Shown here: piece by piece, positions 25,061 through 33,515 of the stretch | Numbering within the stretch: position 1 is the first letter of the stretch | Layout: every line of letters begins with the position of its first letter | From: an uncultured Oxalobacter sp. | GTDB taxonomy: Bacteria; Pseudomonadota; Gammaproteobacteria; Burkholderiales; Burkholderiaceae_D | Direction: 5' to 3' | Length of the DNA: 51,521 bases | NCBI GenBank assembly: GCA_905202055.1 | Contig: CAJKQK010000009.1 | Span: 1-51,521 of the forward strand | Program-made: the position numbers and the translations under genes | Notes under the pieces: generated by a model | Databases searched by the model: none | What the model saw: only the letters and a program-made list of their open reading frames with translations | Told to the model about the DNA's origin: nothing

Positions 25061-26110
25061 ATGATCAAAGTCGGCATCGTCGGTGGCTCGGGATATACCG
25101 GAGTCGAATTGCTGCGCATACTGTCAGCCCATCCGGAAGTCCGGTTAACCACCATTACCGCCAGAGGCGACAACGGCACCAAAGTAGCCGATATGTTCCC
25201 GTCCCTGCGCGGGATCGTCGACCTGACTTTTGTCGCCCCCGAAGAATCGAACCTGAAAGAATGCGACGTCGTTTTCTTCGCCACGCCGCATGGCGTCGCC
25301 ATGTCGCATGCAAAAGAACTGCTGGACGCTGGCGTCAAAATCATCGATCTCGCTGCCGATTTCAGGCTTAAAGACACGGCCGAATTCGAAAAATGGTACG
25401 GCATGCCCCATGCTTGCCCGGACATTCTGGCAGAAGCGGTTTACGGTCTTGTCGAAGTCAATCGTGAAGCGATCAGAAAAGCGCGTGTCGTCGGGCTGGC
25501 TGGTTGCTACCCCACATCCGTACAGCTTGGCTTCGCACCGTTGCTGACACAGGGAAAAGTGCTGGTCAATGAATCCGCCCTGATCGCCGATTGCAAATCC
25601 GGTGTATCCGGTGCCGGCCGCAGGGCCTCTGTCGGCACCCTCTTTCCCGAGTCGTCGGACAATTTCCATGCCTATGGCGTCAAAGGACATCGCCATTTGC
25701 CGGAAATCGTACAGGGCCTGAAAGCCCTGACCGGCAACACACGGGATATCGGACTGACATTCGTACCGCATCTGACTCCGATGATCCGCGGCATTCATTC
25801 GACGCTGTATGCCACCCTGACACCGGAGGCCAGAGACATCGATTTTCAGACACTTTATGAAAACCATTATCGCGACGACCCGTTTGTCGATGTGATGCCT
25901 GCCGGTTCGCATCCTGAAACACGTTCCGTTCGTGCTTCCAATTACCTGCGTATCGCGGTGCATCGTCCCGGAAACAGCGATATGCTGGTCATTCTGGTCG
26001 TGGAAGACAATCTGGTCAAAGGCGCAGCCGGTCAGGGTGTCCAGAGCATGAACCTGATGTTCGGACTGGATGAAACGACTGGACTCAAACAGGTTCCCGT
26101 CTTGCCATGA
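25061..26110 (+). CDS. argC: N-acetyl-gamma-glutamyl-phosphate reductase
   Basis: Third step of arginine synthesis: NADPH-dependent reduction of N-acetylglutamyl phosphate to the semialdehyde. The Rossmann opening is VGIVGGSGYTGVELLRIL, and the nucleophilic cysteine sits in AGCYPTSVQLG near residue 150. The length of 349 residues is normal for the long form. GTGAGG lies upstream of the ATG. Its position after rplM-rpsI and before erpA is a conserved betaproteobacterial order. Confidence 0.96.
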   Translation: MIKVGIVGGSGYTGVELLRILSAHPEVRLTTITARGDNGTKVADMFPSLRGIVDLTFVAPEESNLKECDVVFFATPHGVAMSHAKELLDAGVKIIDLAADFRLKDTAEFEKWYGMPHACPDILAEAVYGLVEVNREAIRKARVVGLAGCYPTSVQLGFAPLLTQGKVLVNESALIADCKSGVSGAGRRASVGTLFPESSDNFHAYGVKGHRHLPEIVQGLKALTGNTRDIGLTFVPHLTPMIRGIHSTLYATLTPEARDIDFQTLYENHYRDDPFVDVMPAGSHPETRSVRASNYLRIAVHRPGNSDMLVILVVEDNLVKGAAGQGVQSMNLMFGLDETTGLKQVPVLP

Positions 26111-26176
26111 GCCGTGACAAACAGGATTTTCCGATCGTGTTTATAATAAATAATCTTTCAAATACCGGAGTAAAAA

Positions 26177-26527
26177 ATGAGTGACAATCAAGACATGCCA
26201 ACGCCAATCAACTTTACGGACAGCGCCGCCAAAAAAGTGGCTGAACTGATCGCTGAAGAAGGCAATCCAAACCTGAAACTGCGTGTTTTCGTACAGGGCG
26301 GAGGATGCTCCGGATTCCAGTACGGCTTCACTTTCGATGAAAAAGTGAATGAAGACGACACGTCCATGATGAAAGACGGCGTCGAACTTCTCATCGACCC
26401 GATGAGCTATCAATATCTTGTCGGCGCCGAAATCGATTATAAGGAAGACATCAACGGCGCCCAGTTCGTTATCAAGAACCCGAACGTCACTTCCACCTGC
26501 GGTTGCGGTTCCTCATTCGCTCCCTGA
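26177..26527 (+). CDS. erpA: A-type iron-sulfur carrier ErpA
   Basis: Carrier that delivers iron-sulfur clusters to target apoproteins. The three cluster cysteines are visible: one in GGGCSGFQYGF near residue 44 and two in TSTCGCGSSF at the C-terminus. The 116-residue length is typical. CGGAG precedes the ATG. It is distinct from IscA at 28897, which lacks the N-terminal extension and the MSYQYL segment. A hairpin terminator follows. Confidence 0.95.
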   Translation: MSDNQDMPTPINFTDSAAKKVAELIAEEGNPNLKLRVFVQGGGCSGFQYGFTFDEKVNEDDTSMMKDGVELLIDPMSYQYLVGAEIDYKEDINGAQFVIKNPNVTSTCGCGSSFAP

Positions 26528-26541
26528 AAAAACATTTTCCG

Positions 26542-26569
26542 AAAAAGGGCGCATTTCGCGTCCTTTTTT
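26542..26569 (+). terminator. Terminator after erpA
   Basis: A stem of about 11 pairs (AAAAAGGGCGC, 26542-26552, with GCGTCC and T residues, 26558-26568; one G-U pair) with a five-base loop ends in a T run. It isolates argC-erpA from the isc operon. Confidence 0.8.
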
Positions 26570-26641
26570 GTTGCCATTAACGGACAGAACAGCGACATTG
26601 GACGGCCTTATCAACTTCAGCAACTTTTTCCCGGCTTTGAT

Positions 26642-26667
26642 ATACTTGACTAAAATATTCAACTAAT
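26642..26667. promoter_or_regulatory. Candidate IscR binding site and promoter of the isc operon
   Basis: ATACTTGACT followed by AAAATATTCAACTAAT resembles the type 1 IscR box of enterobacteria, which has two inverted TTGACT-like halves around a short AT core. TTGACT (26646-26651) could double as a -35, with a weak -10 (GAGAAT, 26669-26674) 17 bases on. Cluster-loaded IscR would repress here. The match is by eye. Confidence 0.55.
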
Positions 26668-26697
26668 CGAGAATACGCTTCTTAAATCAGGAACCCC

Positions 26698-27165
26698 ATG
26701 CGACTGACAACCAAAGGACGATTTGCCGTTACTGCCATGATCGATCTGACCCGCCATCAGGAAACAGGCCCTGTTTCCCTTGCCGGCATCAGCGAGCGGC
26801 AGGATATCTCGATCGCTTATCTCGAACAGCTTTTTTCAAAACTACGCCGAAAAAATCTGGTCAAATCCATACGCGGTCCGGGAGGCGGTTACCTTCTGGC
26901 AAACGATGCCGCCGATATTACGGTGGCCGATATCGTTTTTGCAGTCGATGAACCGCTGGACGTCACCCGTTGCGGAGGAAACGGCAACTGTGCGAAAGGC
27001 AGCATCAAATGTATTTCCCACAATTTATGGGCCAGCCTGAACGAAAAAATTATTGATTACCTGGAGTCGGTACCCTTGTCAGAACTTTCACAAACAGCAC
27101 CATTGAAAGCGAAGAAAAAATCCGGCACTGACAGCACGTTACTTTTTGCAAAACCGGCAAAATAA
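26698..27165 (+). CDS. iscR: Rrf2-family regulator IscR
   Basis: Regulator of iron-sulfur assembly, 155 residues, with a winged helix opening MRLTTKGRFAVTAMIDL and the recognition region SIAYLEQLFSKLRRKNLV. The cluster ligands are C92, C98, C105 and H108, in RCGGNGNC-AKGSIKC-ISHNLW. E. coli has C92, C98, C104 and H107, so the second gap is one residue longer. It heads the operon 12 bases before iscS; holo-IscR is expected to repress it. A partial GGA ribosome site lies upstream of the ATG. Confidence 0.93.
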   Translation: MRLTTKGRFAVTAMIDLTRHQETGPVSLAGISERQDISIAYLEQLFSKLRRKNLVKSIRGPGGGYLLANDAADITVADIVFAVDEPLDVTRCGGNGNCAKGSIKCISHNLWASLNEKIIDYLESVPLSELSQTAPLKAKKKSGTDSTLLFAKPAK

Positions 27166-27177
27166 AAGGAAAAGAGC

Positions 27178-28443
27178 ATGACCAATCCATCCACTCCAAC
27201 CCAATGCAGCATCCTGAAGGAAATCTCCCGCGATTCCTCTCACCCTGTATACATGGATTATTCAGCCACGACGCCGGTCGATCCGCGCGTTGCTGAAAAG
27301 ATGATTCCTTACCTGTGCGAAAAATTCGGCAATCCGGCCTCCAACAGCCATATGTACGGCTGGGAAGCGGAAGCAGCCGTTGAAGAAGCACGTTCACATG
27401 TTGCCACCCTGATCAACGCCGACCCGCGCGAAATCGTCTGGACTTCCGGCGCGACCGAAGCGAACAACCTTGCCTTGAAAGGCGCTGCCCAGTTCTATAA
27501 AACCAAAGGAAAGCACATCATTACCGTCAAGACGGAGCATAAATCCGTTCTGGACACCTTCCGTGAACTGGAAAGGGAAGGCTTCGACGCCACTTATCTC
27601 GATCCGGAAGAAAACGGCCTGATCACGCTGGAATCACTTGAAAGTGCCATTCGTCCGGACACGATTCTGGTTTCCGTCATGATGGTCAACAACGAAATCG
27701 GCGTTATCCAGCCAATCGACGAAATCGCCGAACTGTGCCGCAGCAGAGGTATCATTTTCCATTGCGATGCCGCACAGGCTGTTGGAAAAATGGAAATCGA
27801 CCTGCAAAAGACGAAAATCGACCTGATGACGATGACGGCACATAAAATCTGCGGGCCCAAAGGTATTGGTGCACTGTTTGTCCGCCGTCGTCCCCGCGTC
27901 CGTCTGGAAGCACAGATGCACGGTGGCGGCCATGAACGCGGCATGCGCTCCGGGACCCTGCCGACACACCAGATCGTCGGTATGGGTGAAGCCTATCGCA
28001 TTGCGAAGGAAGAAATGAAAGAAGAAATCGCCCGGATGAAAGTGCTGATAAAACGTCTGGCGGATGGTTTGAGCCAGATCGAGGCAGTCGTATTCAATGG
28101 CGACATGGAGCATCGTATTCCTTATAACCTGAACGTCAGTTTCAACTACGTCGAAGGTGAATCGATGATGATGGCCATGAAAGGGCTCGCTGTTTCTTCC
28201 GGCTCTGCCTGTACTTCCGCCAGCCTTGAACCGTCTTACGTTTTGCGTGCGCTGGGCCGTAGTGACGAACTGGCCCACAGTTCGATCCGTTTCTCCATCG
28301 GACGCTTCACAACCGAAGAAGAAGTGGATTATGCAATCGATCTGGTCAAGACACAGGTCGCCAAACTGCGCGATCTGTCGCCCCTGTGGGATATGTACAA
28401 GGAAGGCATCGATATCAATACCATTCAATGGGCGGCCCATTAA
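27178..28443 (+). CDS. iscS: Cysteine desulfurase IscS
   Basis: PLP enzyme that removes sulfur from cysteine as a persulfide, for Fe-S clusters on IscU, tRNA thiolation and, through FdhD, formate dehydrogenase. The PLP lysine is in TAHKICGPKG near residue 223, and the active cysteine in SSGSACTSASLEPS near 345. The C-terminal segment SPLWDMYKEGIDINTIQWAAH matches IscS. It has 421 residues rather than about 404 because of an N-terminal extension of nearly 20 residues before VYMDYSATTPVDPR. AGGA lies upstream of the chosen ATG. Confidence 0.97.
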   Translation: MTNPSTPTQCSILKEISRDSSHPVYMDYSATTPVDPRVAEKMIPYLCEKFGNPASNSHMYGWEAEAAVEEARSHVATLINADPREIVWTSGATEANNLALKGAAQFYKTKGKHIITVKTEHKSVLDTFRELEREGFDATYLDPEENGLITLESLESAIRPDTILVSVMMVNNEIGVIQPIDEIAELCRSRGIIFHCDAAQAVGKMEIDLQKTKIDLMTMTAHKICGPKGIGALFVRRRPRVRLEAQMHGGGHERGMRSGTLPTHQIVGMGEAYRIAKEEMKEEIARMKVLIKRLADGLSQIEAVVFNGDMEHRIPYNLNVSFNYVEGESMMMAMKGLAVSSGSACTSASLEPSYVLRALGRSDELAHSSIRFSIGRFTTEEEVDYAIDLVKTQVAKLRDLSPLWDMYKEGIDINTIQWAAH

Positions 28444-28477
28444 GCCGATTGCACACGATTGTGACAAGGACAAGAAA

Positions 28478-28873
28478 ATGACTTACTCGAATAAAGTACT
28501 GGACCATTACGAAAACCCCCGTAATGTCGGCAGTTTCGACAAGGACGACGACTCTGTCGGTACCGGCATGGTCGGCGCCCCTGCATGCGGTGACGTCATG
28601 AAACTGCAGATCAAGGTCAATGCGGATGGCATGATCGAGGACGCACGCTTCAAGACATACGGTTGCGGTTCCGCGATCGCGTCCAGCTCGCTGGTGACTG
28701 AATGGGTCAAGGGCAAATCGCTCGACGAAGCCCTGCAAATCAAGAATTCGGAAATTGCGGAAGAACTGGCACTGCCACCCGTGAAAATCCACTGCTCCAT
28801 TCTGGCCGAAGACGCCATCAAGGCGGCTGTTGACGATTACCAGAAACGGCAGGAAAACAAGAACAAGGTATAA
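28478..28873 (+). CDS. iscU: Iron-sulfur cluster scaffold IscU
   Basis: Scaffold on which new 2Fe-2S clusters are built. The three ligand cysteines are in PACGDVM, YGCGSAIASSS and KIHCSIL, and the HscA recognition motif LPPVK lies just before the last one. The protein is 131 residues. The frame is open well upstream into iscS, but the ATG at 28478 with AAGGA five bases away gives the standard MTYSNKVLDHYENPRNVG start. Confidence 0.97.
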   Translation: MTYSNKVLDHYENPRNVGSFDKDDDSVGTGMVGAPACGDVMKLQIKVNADGMIEDARFKTYGCGSAIASSSLVTEWVKGKSLDEALQIKNSEIAEELALPPVKIHCSILAEDAIKAAVDDYQKRQENKNKV

Positions 28874-28896
28874 CAGGATTCAATAGAGGAGATTAC

Positions 28897-29220
28897 ATGG
28901 CTATCACTTTGACTGAAAAAGCGGCCAACCATATCAGCCGTTTTCTCGAGCGGCGCGGCAAAGGCGTCGGCTTGCGTTTCGGTGTCCAGACAACCGGTTG
29001 TTCCGGCATGTCCTACAAACTGGAATATGTCGATGAACCCTCCGCCGGGGATATCGTGTTCGAGTCCCACGGCGTAAAAGTTTTCGTCGATCCGAAAAGC
29101 CTGCCTTACCTTGACGGGACAGAGCTGGATTTTGCGCGCGAAGGCCTGAATGAGGGGTTCAAATTCTACAATCCGAACGTTACCGATTCGTGCGGATGCG
29201 GAAACAGCTTCAAGGTCTGA
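28897..29220 (+). CDS. iscA: A-type iron-sulfur assembly protein IscA
   Basis: A-type carrier/scaffold of 107 residues. Cluster cysteines are in TTGCSGMSYKLEYVD near residue 37 and DSCGCGNSFKV at the C-terminus. GAGGAG sits ahead of the ATG. It follows iscU by 23 bases within the operon and is paralogous to erpA. Confidence 0.96.
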   Translation: MAITLTEKAANHISRFLERRGKGVGLRFGVQTTGCSGMSYKLEYVDEPSAGDIVFESHGVKVFVDPKSLPYLDGTELDFAREGLNEGFKFYNPNVTDSCGCGNSFKV

Positions 29221-29237
29221 CATTCAACGAGCCGTTT

Positions 29238-29759
29238 ATGCAAAATCATTTCGAGCTTTTCAAGCTGCCGGTACAATTTTCCATTGACCGGCAGGCGCTG
29301 GATAAAACCTACAAGGATATACAAAATCTGGTTCATCCGGACCGTTTCGTCACGGCAACCGAAGCGGAAAAACGCACCGCTATCCAATGGGCCGCCATGG
29401 CAAACGACGCTTACCATATCCTTCGCAATCCGATCAAAAGAGCGGCTTATCTGTGTGAACTGAACGGGTATAATCTGAATGCCGAAACTCATGTGTCGAT
29501 GGACCCGGAATTTCTGATACAGCAGATAGAATGGCGTGAATCTCTGGAAAATGCCCGCGAAGAAAAGGATATTGTCCGGCTTGAAAAACTGGATGATGAA
29601 CAACGGGCACTTCGCGACGAACAGATGGAAATCCTTCAAAAACATCTGGGCGACAAACAATTTGACAAAGCGGCGCAAGACATCCGGAAAATGATGTTTC
29701 TAGAAAAATTCAACGATGAAATCAGTCTGGCATTCGACGAACTTGATTCAACAGATTAA
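29238..29759 (+). CDS. hscB: J-domain co-chaperone HscB
   Basis: Co-chaperone that brings IscU to HscA and stimulates its ATPase. It has an N-terminal J domain with the HPD motif (LVHPDRF, near residues 32-38) and a C-terminal helical IscU-binding domain (about 95-170). The 173-residue length is normal. The frame is open upstream to 29190, but the ATG at 29238 gives MQNHFELFKLP, the usual start. Confidence 0.96.
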   Translation: MQNHFELFKLPVQFSIDRQALDKTYKDIQNLVHPDRFVTATEAEKRTAIQWAAMANDAYHILRNPIKRAAYLCELNGYNLNAETHVSMDPEFLIQQIEWRESLENAREEKDIVRLEKLDDEQRALRDEQMEILQKHLGDKQFDKAAQDIRKMMFLEKFNDEISLAFDELDSTD

Positions 29760-29763
29760 ATAA

Positions 29764-31629
29764 ATGGCACTTCTCCAAATCGCAGAACCGGGTATGTCCA
29801 CTGCCCCCCATCAATTCCGGCTGGCAATCGGGATCGATCTCGGCACGACTCATTCGCTTGTCGCAACCGTCAGAAACAGTATTGCCGAAGTGCTGGACGA
29901 CGAACAGGGACGTCCTTTGCTGCCGTCGGTTGTCCGCTATTTCCCGGACGGTCATGCACAAATCGGTTACGCCGCCAGGGAAGCCCAGAATACCGATCCC
30001 AAAAATACCATCGTATCGGTCAAACGTATGATGGGACGCGGCCTCGCCGACATTTCCAACCGGGAAAGCATGCCCTACCAGTTTCTCGACAATCCGGGCA
30101 TGGTCAAAATCGAAACGGTTGCAGGCCCCAAAAGTCCGGTTGAAGTCTCCGCTGAAATTCTTGCGGCCCTGAGGCAGCGGGTAGAAGACGCTTTCGACGA
30201 AAATCTGGCCGGAGCCGTCATTACTGTACCCGCCTATTTCGACGATGCCCAGCGTCAGGCTACGAAAGATGCCGCCAAACTGGCGGGCATTCATGTCCTG
30301 CGATTGTTGAGTGAGCCGACTGCCGCTGCAATCGCTTATGGGCTCGATAACGGTGCCGAAGGCGTTTTTGCCGCCTACGATCTCGGTGGTGGAACCTTCG
30401 ACATTTCCATCCTCAGACTGAACAAGGGTGTTTTCGAAGTATTGGCGACCGGAGGCGATTCGGAGCTGGGGGGCGACGATTTCGATCATCGCATTTTCTG
30501 CTGGATTATCGAACAGGCCAAACTGAGGCCGCTTTCAGCGGAAGACACGCGCGTGTTGATGACCAAGGCGCGTGAAGCGAAAGAACGCCTTTCTGTCAGG
30601 GCTCGCGTCACGATCAATGCCCTGCTCTCCTCAGGCGAAAAAATCAATCTGGAACTGACCGCCAAAGCATTCGAACAGATGACGCATCATCTTGTCTGCA
30701 AAACCATGCAGCAAGTAAAAAAAACGCTGCGGGACGCCAAACTGAAAATCGACGATATCAGCGGCATTATCCTGATCGGCGGCGCGACAAGGATGCCTCA
30801 TGTCAGGAGACAGATCCAGAAACTCTTCGGAAAAAAACCGCACGCCACGATCGATCCTGAAAAGGTCGTCGCATTGGGAGCCGCCATTCAGGCCAATATG
30901 CTGGCCGGCAACCGTGCTCCCGGAGACGACTGGCTGTTGCTCGATGTCATTCCGTTATCGCTCGGCATCGAGACAATGGGGGGGCTCGTGGAAAAGATCA
31001 TTCCACGCAACTCCACCATTCCCTGTACTTACGCTCAGGAATTCACGACTTTCAGGGACGGTCAGACAGCACTTGCCGTTCATGTCCTGCAAGGGGAACG
31101 CGAACTGGTAACGGACTGTCGCTCACTCGCCCGTTTCGAACTGCGCGGCATTCCGCCGATGGCGGCCGGTGTTCCCCGTATCCGGATCACATTCCAGGTC
31201 GATGCCGATGGCTTGCTGTCGGTTTCTGCCCGTGAAACGCACTCGGGCGTTGAAGCGTCAATCGTCGTCAAACCGTCTTACGGCCTGACCGATAATGAAA
31301 TCGCCAGAATGCTGGAAGAATCCGGAAAAAGTGCTGAAACGGATATGCAACAACGCGCCTTGCGTGAAGAAATAGTCGAAGCAGAACGGACCATTCAGGC
31401 AACGCAAGCGGCACTCGATTCAGACGGCGATTTGTTGAACGAAACCGAACGCACCGCAATTGAAGCCCTGATGGAAGTCACCAAAAAGCTTCTTAACGAC
31501 GATTCCACCTCAGCCATTCACGCCGCTATCGAAGCCCTGTCCAAAGGTACGGAAACATTTGCGGCAAGACGGATGAACCGGAGCATTCAGAAAGCCTTGT
31601 CCGGGAAAACCGTCAGAGACATCATTTAA
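29764..31629 (+). CDS. hscA: Hsp70-type chaperone HscA
   Basis: Specialised Hsp70 that helps release the cluster from IscU, which it grips at LPPVK. The nucleotide-binding domain shows GIDLGTTHSLVATV near residue 22, AVITVPAYFDDAQRQATKDAA, and AYDLGGGTFDISIL near 205. The substrate-binding domain begins near residue 390 (DVIPLSLGIETMGG). The 621-residue length matches HscA rather than DnaK. It starts four bases after the hscB stop. Confidence 0.97.
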   Translation: MALLQIAEPGMSTAPHQFRLAIGIDLGTTHSLVATVRNSIAEVLDDEQGRPLLPSVVRYFPDGHAQIGYAAREAQNTDPKNTIVSVKRMMGRGLADISNRESMPYQFLDNPGMVKIETVAGPKSPVEVSAEILAALRQRVEDAFDENLAGAVITVPAYFDDAQRQATKDAAKLAGIHVLRLLSEPTAAAIAYGLDNGAEGVFAAYDLGGGTFDISILRLNKGVFEVLATGGDSELGGDDFDHRIFCWIIEQAKLRPLSAEDTRVLMTKAREAKERLSVRARVTINALLSSGEKINLELTAKAFEQMTHHLVCKTMQQVKKTLRDAKLKIDDISGIILIGGATRMPHVRRQIQKLFGKKPHATIDPEKVVALGAAIQANMLAGNRAPGDDWLLLDVIPLSLGIETMGGLVEKIIPRNSTIPCTYAQEFTTFRDGQTALAVHVLQGERELVTDCRSLARFELRGIPPMAAGVPRIRITFQVDADGLLSVSARETHSGVEASIVVKPSYGLTDNEIARMLEESGKSAETDMQQRALREEIVEAERTIQATQAALDSDGDLLNETERTAIEALMEVTKKLLNDDSTSAIHAAIEALSKGTETFAARRMNRSIQKALSGKTVRDII

Positions 31630-31652
31630 TACACCGATAACGGGAAGCGAAA

Positions 31653-31988
31653 ATGCCAAAAATTACCGTTTTGCCTCATGCCGTACTCTGCCCTGATGGG
31701 GCCGATATCGAAGCGCCTGAAGGCACCTCGATCTGCGATGCCTTGCTGGACAATCATATCGAAATCGAACATGCCTGCGGAAAACGCGGCGCATGCAGTA
31801 CCTGTCACGTCATCGTCAAAAAAGGCTACGACTCTCTCTCTGAAATGAGCGAAAAAGAGGAAGACATGCTCGACCGTGCATGGGGACTTACAGCGGATTC
31901 CCGACTGTCCTGTCAGGCTAAAGTCGGAGATGAAGATCTGACGGTTGAAATTCCGAAATATACGATCAATCTTGTCAGCGAACGCTGA
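31653..31988 (+). CDS. fdx: Isc-type 2Fe-2S ferredoxin
   Basis: Adrenodoxin-like ferredoxin that supplies electrons for cluster assembly. The ligand cysteines follow the pattern of ACGKRGACSTCHVIV plus a fourth in SRLSCQAKV. The protein has 111 residues. It lies 23 bases after hscA in the same operon. Its cysteine pattern (C-x5-C-x2-C-n-C) separates it from the plant-type ferredoxin at 38893. Confidence 0.95.
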   Translation: MPKITVLPHAVLCPDGADIEAPEGTSICDALLDNHIEIEHACGKRGACSTCHVIVKKGYDSLSEMSEKEEDMLDRAWGLTADSRLSCQAKVGDEDLTVEIPKYTINLVSER

Positions 31989-32010
31989 TGGCCAACTTGC
32001 GGGAATCATC

Positions 32011-32208
32011 ATGAAATGGTCTGACACCCAAAGAATCGCCGAAGAACTGTTTGACCGGTATCCGGACGTCGATCCATTAAGCGTCCGTTTTACCGATATG
32101 CACGACTGGATCTGCAAACTGGAGGATTTCGACGACGATCCCGACCGTTCGAATGAAAAAGTCCTTGAAGCCATCCTGATGGCATGGATCAGGGAAGCGG
32201 AAGACTAG
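32011..32208 (+). CDS. iscX: Fe-S assembly protein IscX
   Basis: Small acidic protein of 65 residues that binds IscS and iron and tunes cluster assembly. It begins MKWSDTQRIAEELFDRYPDVDPLSVRFTD and includes HDWICKLEDFDDDP, both typical. The frame is open to 31945 inside fdx, but the ATG at 32011 with GGGA upstream is the family start. It is the last gene of the isc operon and is convergent with smpB across 20 bases. Confidence 0.95.
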   Translation: MKWSDTQRIAEELFDRYPDVDPLSVRFTDMHDWICKLEDFDDDPDRSNEKVLEAILMAWIREAED

Positions 32209-32228
32209 AAAAAGAAAGAAAACCGGAA

Positions 32229-32678
32229 TCAGCGGATATTCTGTTTCATGATCTTTTGCTGTTCCCGCTGCCAGTCCCTTTCTTTTTCGCTTTCCCGTTT
32301 ATCGTATTGCTTCTTGCCCTTGGCGAGCCCGATTTCACATTTGATCCGCCCTTTTGAAAAATGCAGATTCAATGGAACAAGCGTGTAACCGGCCCGTTCG
32401 ACCTTGCCGATCAGTTTGCTGATTTCGTCAGCGTGCATCAACAGTTTTCTGTCCCTGACAGGATCCGGCTTGATATGGGTCGAGGCAGTCGGAAGCGGAC
32501 TGATGTGTGCGCCGAAGAGAAAAATTTCCGCTCCCTTGACGATGACATAAGCCTCTTTTAGTTGTACCCTTCCGGCACGAATGGATTTGACTTCCCATCC
32601 TTCCAAAGCCATTCCCGCTTCGAAGCGCTCTTCGATAAAATAATCGTGAAAAGCTTTTTTGTTATCGGCAATAGTCAT
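32229..32678 (-). CDS. smpB: SsrA-binding protein SmpB
   Basis: RNA-binding protein that delivers tmRNA to stalled ribosomes for trans-translation. The 149-residue sequence has NKKAFHDYFIEERFEAGMALEGWEVKSIRAGR at the start, KGRIKCEIGLAKGKKQYDKR in the middle and a basic helix at the end (DWQREQQKIMKQNIR), all diagnostic. It is divergent from ratA-rnfH, the usual arrangement. No tmRNA gene is visible in this window. Confidence 0.97.
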   Translation of the reverse strand: MTIADNKKAFHDYFIEERFEAGMALEGWEVKSIRAGRVQLKEAYVIVKGAEIFLFGAHISPLPTASTHIKPDPVRDRKLLMHADEISKLIGKVERAGYTLVPLNLHFSKGRIKCEIGLAKGKKQYDKRESEKERDWQREQQKIMKQNIR

Positions 32679-32736
32679 AGTGAAAAAAACTTCCTTGTAT
32701 AAAATAGAGATTCTATCAAAACCACTTCATTCATAG

Positions 32737-33171
32737 ATGACGATCGTACACAAATCCGTGCTGCAGAACTATAGTGCAGAACAAATGTTCGCTCTGGTGG
32801 AAGATATCGAGGCATATCCCTCGTTTCTTCCCTGGTGCGACAGTGTCGATGTACAGCGTGACGTTAGCCGCCAGACGGCGATTGCCACTCTGTCGCTGAA
32901 TTTTTGCGGCATCCGGCAGAGCTTTACCACTCACAATATCAATGTGGCGCCAACATCCATCAAAATGAGGCTGGTAAACGGGCCATTTCGAAAATTGAAC
33001 GGCCAGTGGACATTTACGGCCCTGGACGAAAAAACGTGCCGCGTCGAACTGCATCTGAACTATGAATTTTCCCATTTTTTCATGGAAAAACTGATCGGTC
33101 CGGTTTTCGATATTGTCACCAACAGTCTTGTCGATGCATTCTGCGAACGCGCGAGAAAAGTCTATGGCTGA
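32737..33171 (+). CDS. ratA: RatA/CoQ10-type START-domain protein
   Basis: START-like protein of 144 residues, E. coli RatA/YfjG homolog. In the family it is described both as a ribosome-association factor and as a relative of the coenzyme-Q binding protein Coq10; the role here is not certain. Segments MFALVEDIEAYPSFLPWCDSV and GPFRKLNGQWTFTAL are typical. It is divergent from smpB and overlaps the rnfH start by eight bases. Confidence 0.93.
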   Translation: MTIVHKSVLQNYSAEQMFALVEDIEAYPSFLPWCDSVDVQRDVSRQTAIATLSLNFCGIRQSFTTHNINVAPTSIKMRLVNGPFRKLNGQWTFTALDEKTCRVELHLNYEFSHFFMEKLIGPVFDIVTNSLVDAFCERARKVYG

Positions 33172-33466
33172 GAATCCCGTCAATTCAAAAACCATTCCCG
33201 TTCAGGTCTGCCATATCCGGGAGGACAAGCAGATCATTCTGGACATTCAGGTTCCTGAAAAAACAACACTGATCGAGGCTATCGAAAAAAGTGGCATATC
33301 AAACTGCCTGTCCTTTCAGATCCGGGAAAATGAAGTCGGGATATATGGAAAAAAACGCCATTTCAATACCGAACTGAAAGCGCACGATCGCATCGAAATT
33401 TACCGTCCCCTTCTCACAACACCACAGGAAGCGAGGCGACTCCGGACAGGCTTGAAACACAGTTAG
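33164..33466 (+). CDS. rnfH: RnfH-family ubiquitin-like protein
   Basis: Small beta-grasp protein of 100 residues, RnfH/YfjF family (UPF0125). VPEKTTLIEAIEKSGI, VGIYGKK and DRIEIYRPLLTTPQEARRLR are the family hallmarks. Its biochemical role is not established. The ATG at 33164 lies inside the last codons of ratA; upstream extension is ruled out by the overlap and family alignment. It is convergent with the DUF3106 gene. Confidence 0.9.
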   Translation: MAENPVNSKTIPVQVCHIREDKQIILDIQVPEKTTLIEAIEKSGISNCLSFQIRENEVGIYGKKRHFNTELKAHDRIEIYRPLLTTPQEARRLRTGLKHS

Positions 33467-33515
33467 GCTATACAGAAGACAAATGCCCGCACGGGTTGCC
33501 GCTGAAGAAAGGATG

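Noticed and set aside
33467..33515. Small CCCG-CA-CGGG repeat between rnfH and the DUF3106 gene
   Set aside because: The loop is only two bases and no T run follows; too weak to call a terminator.
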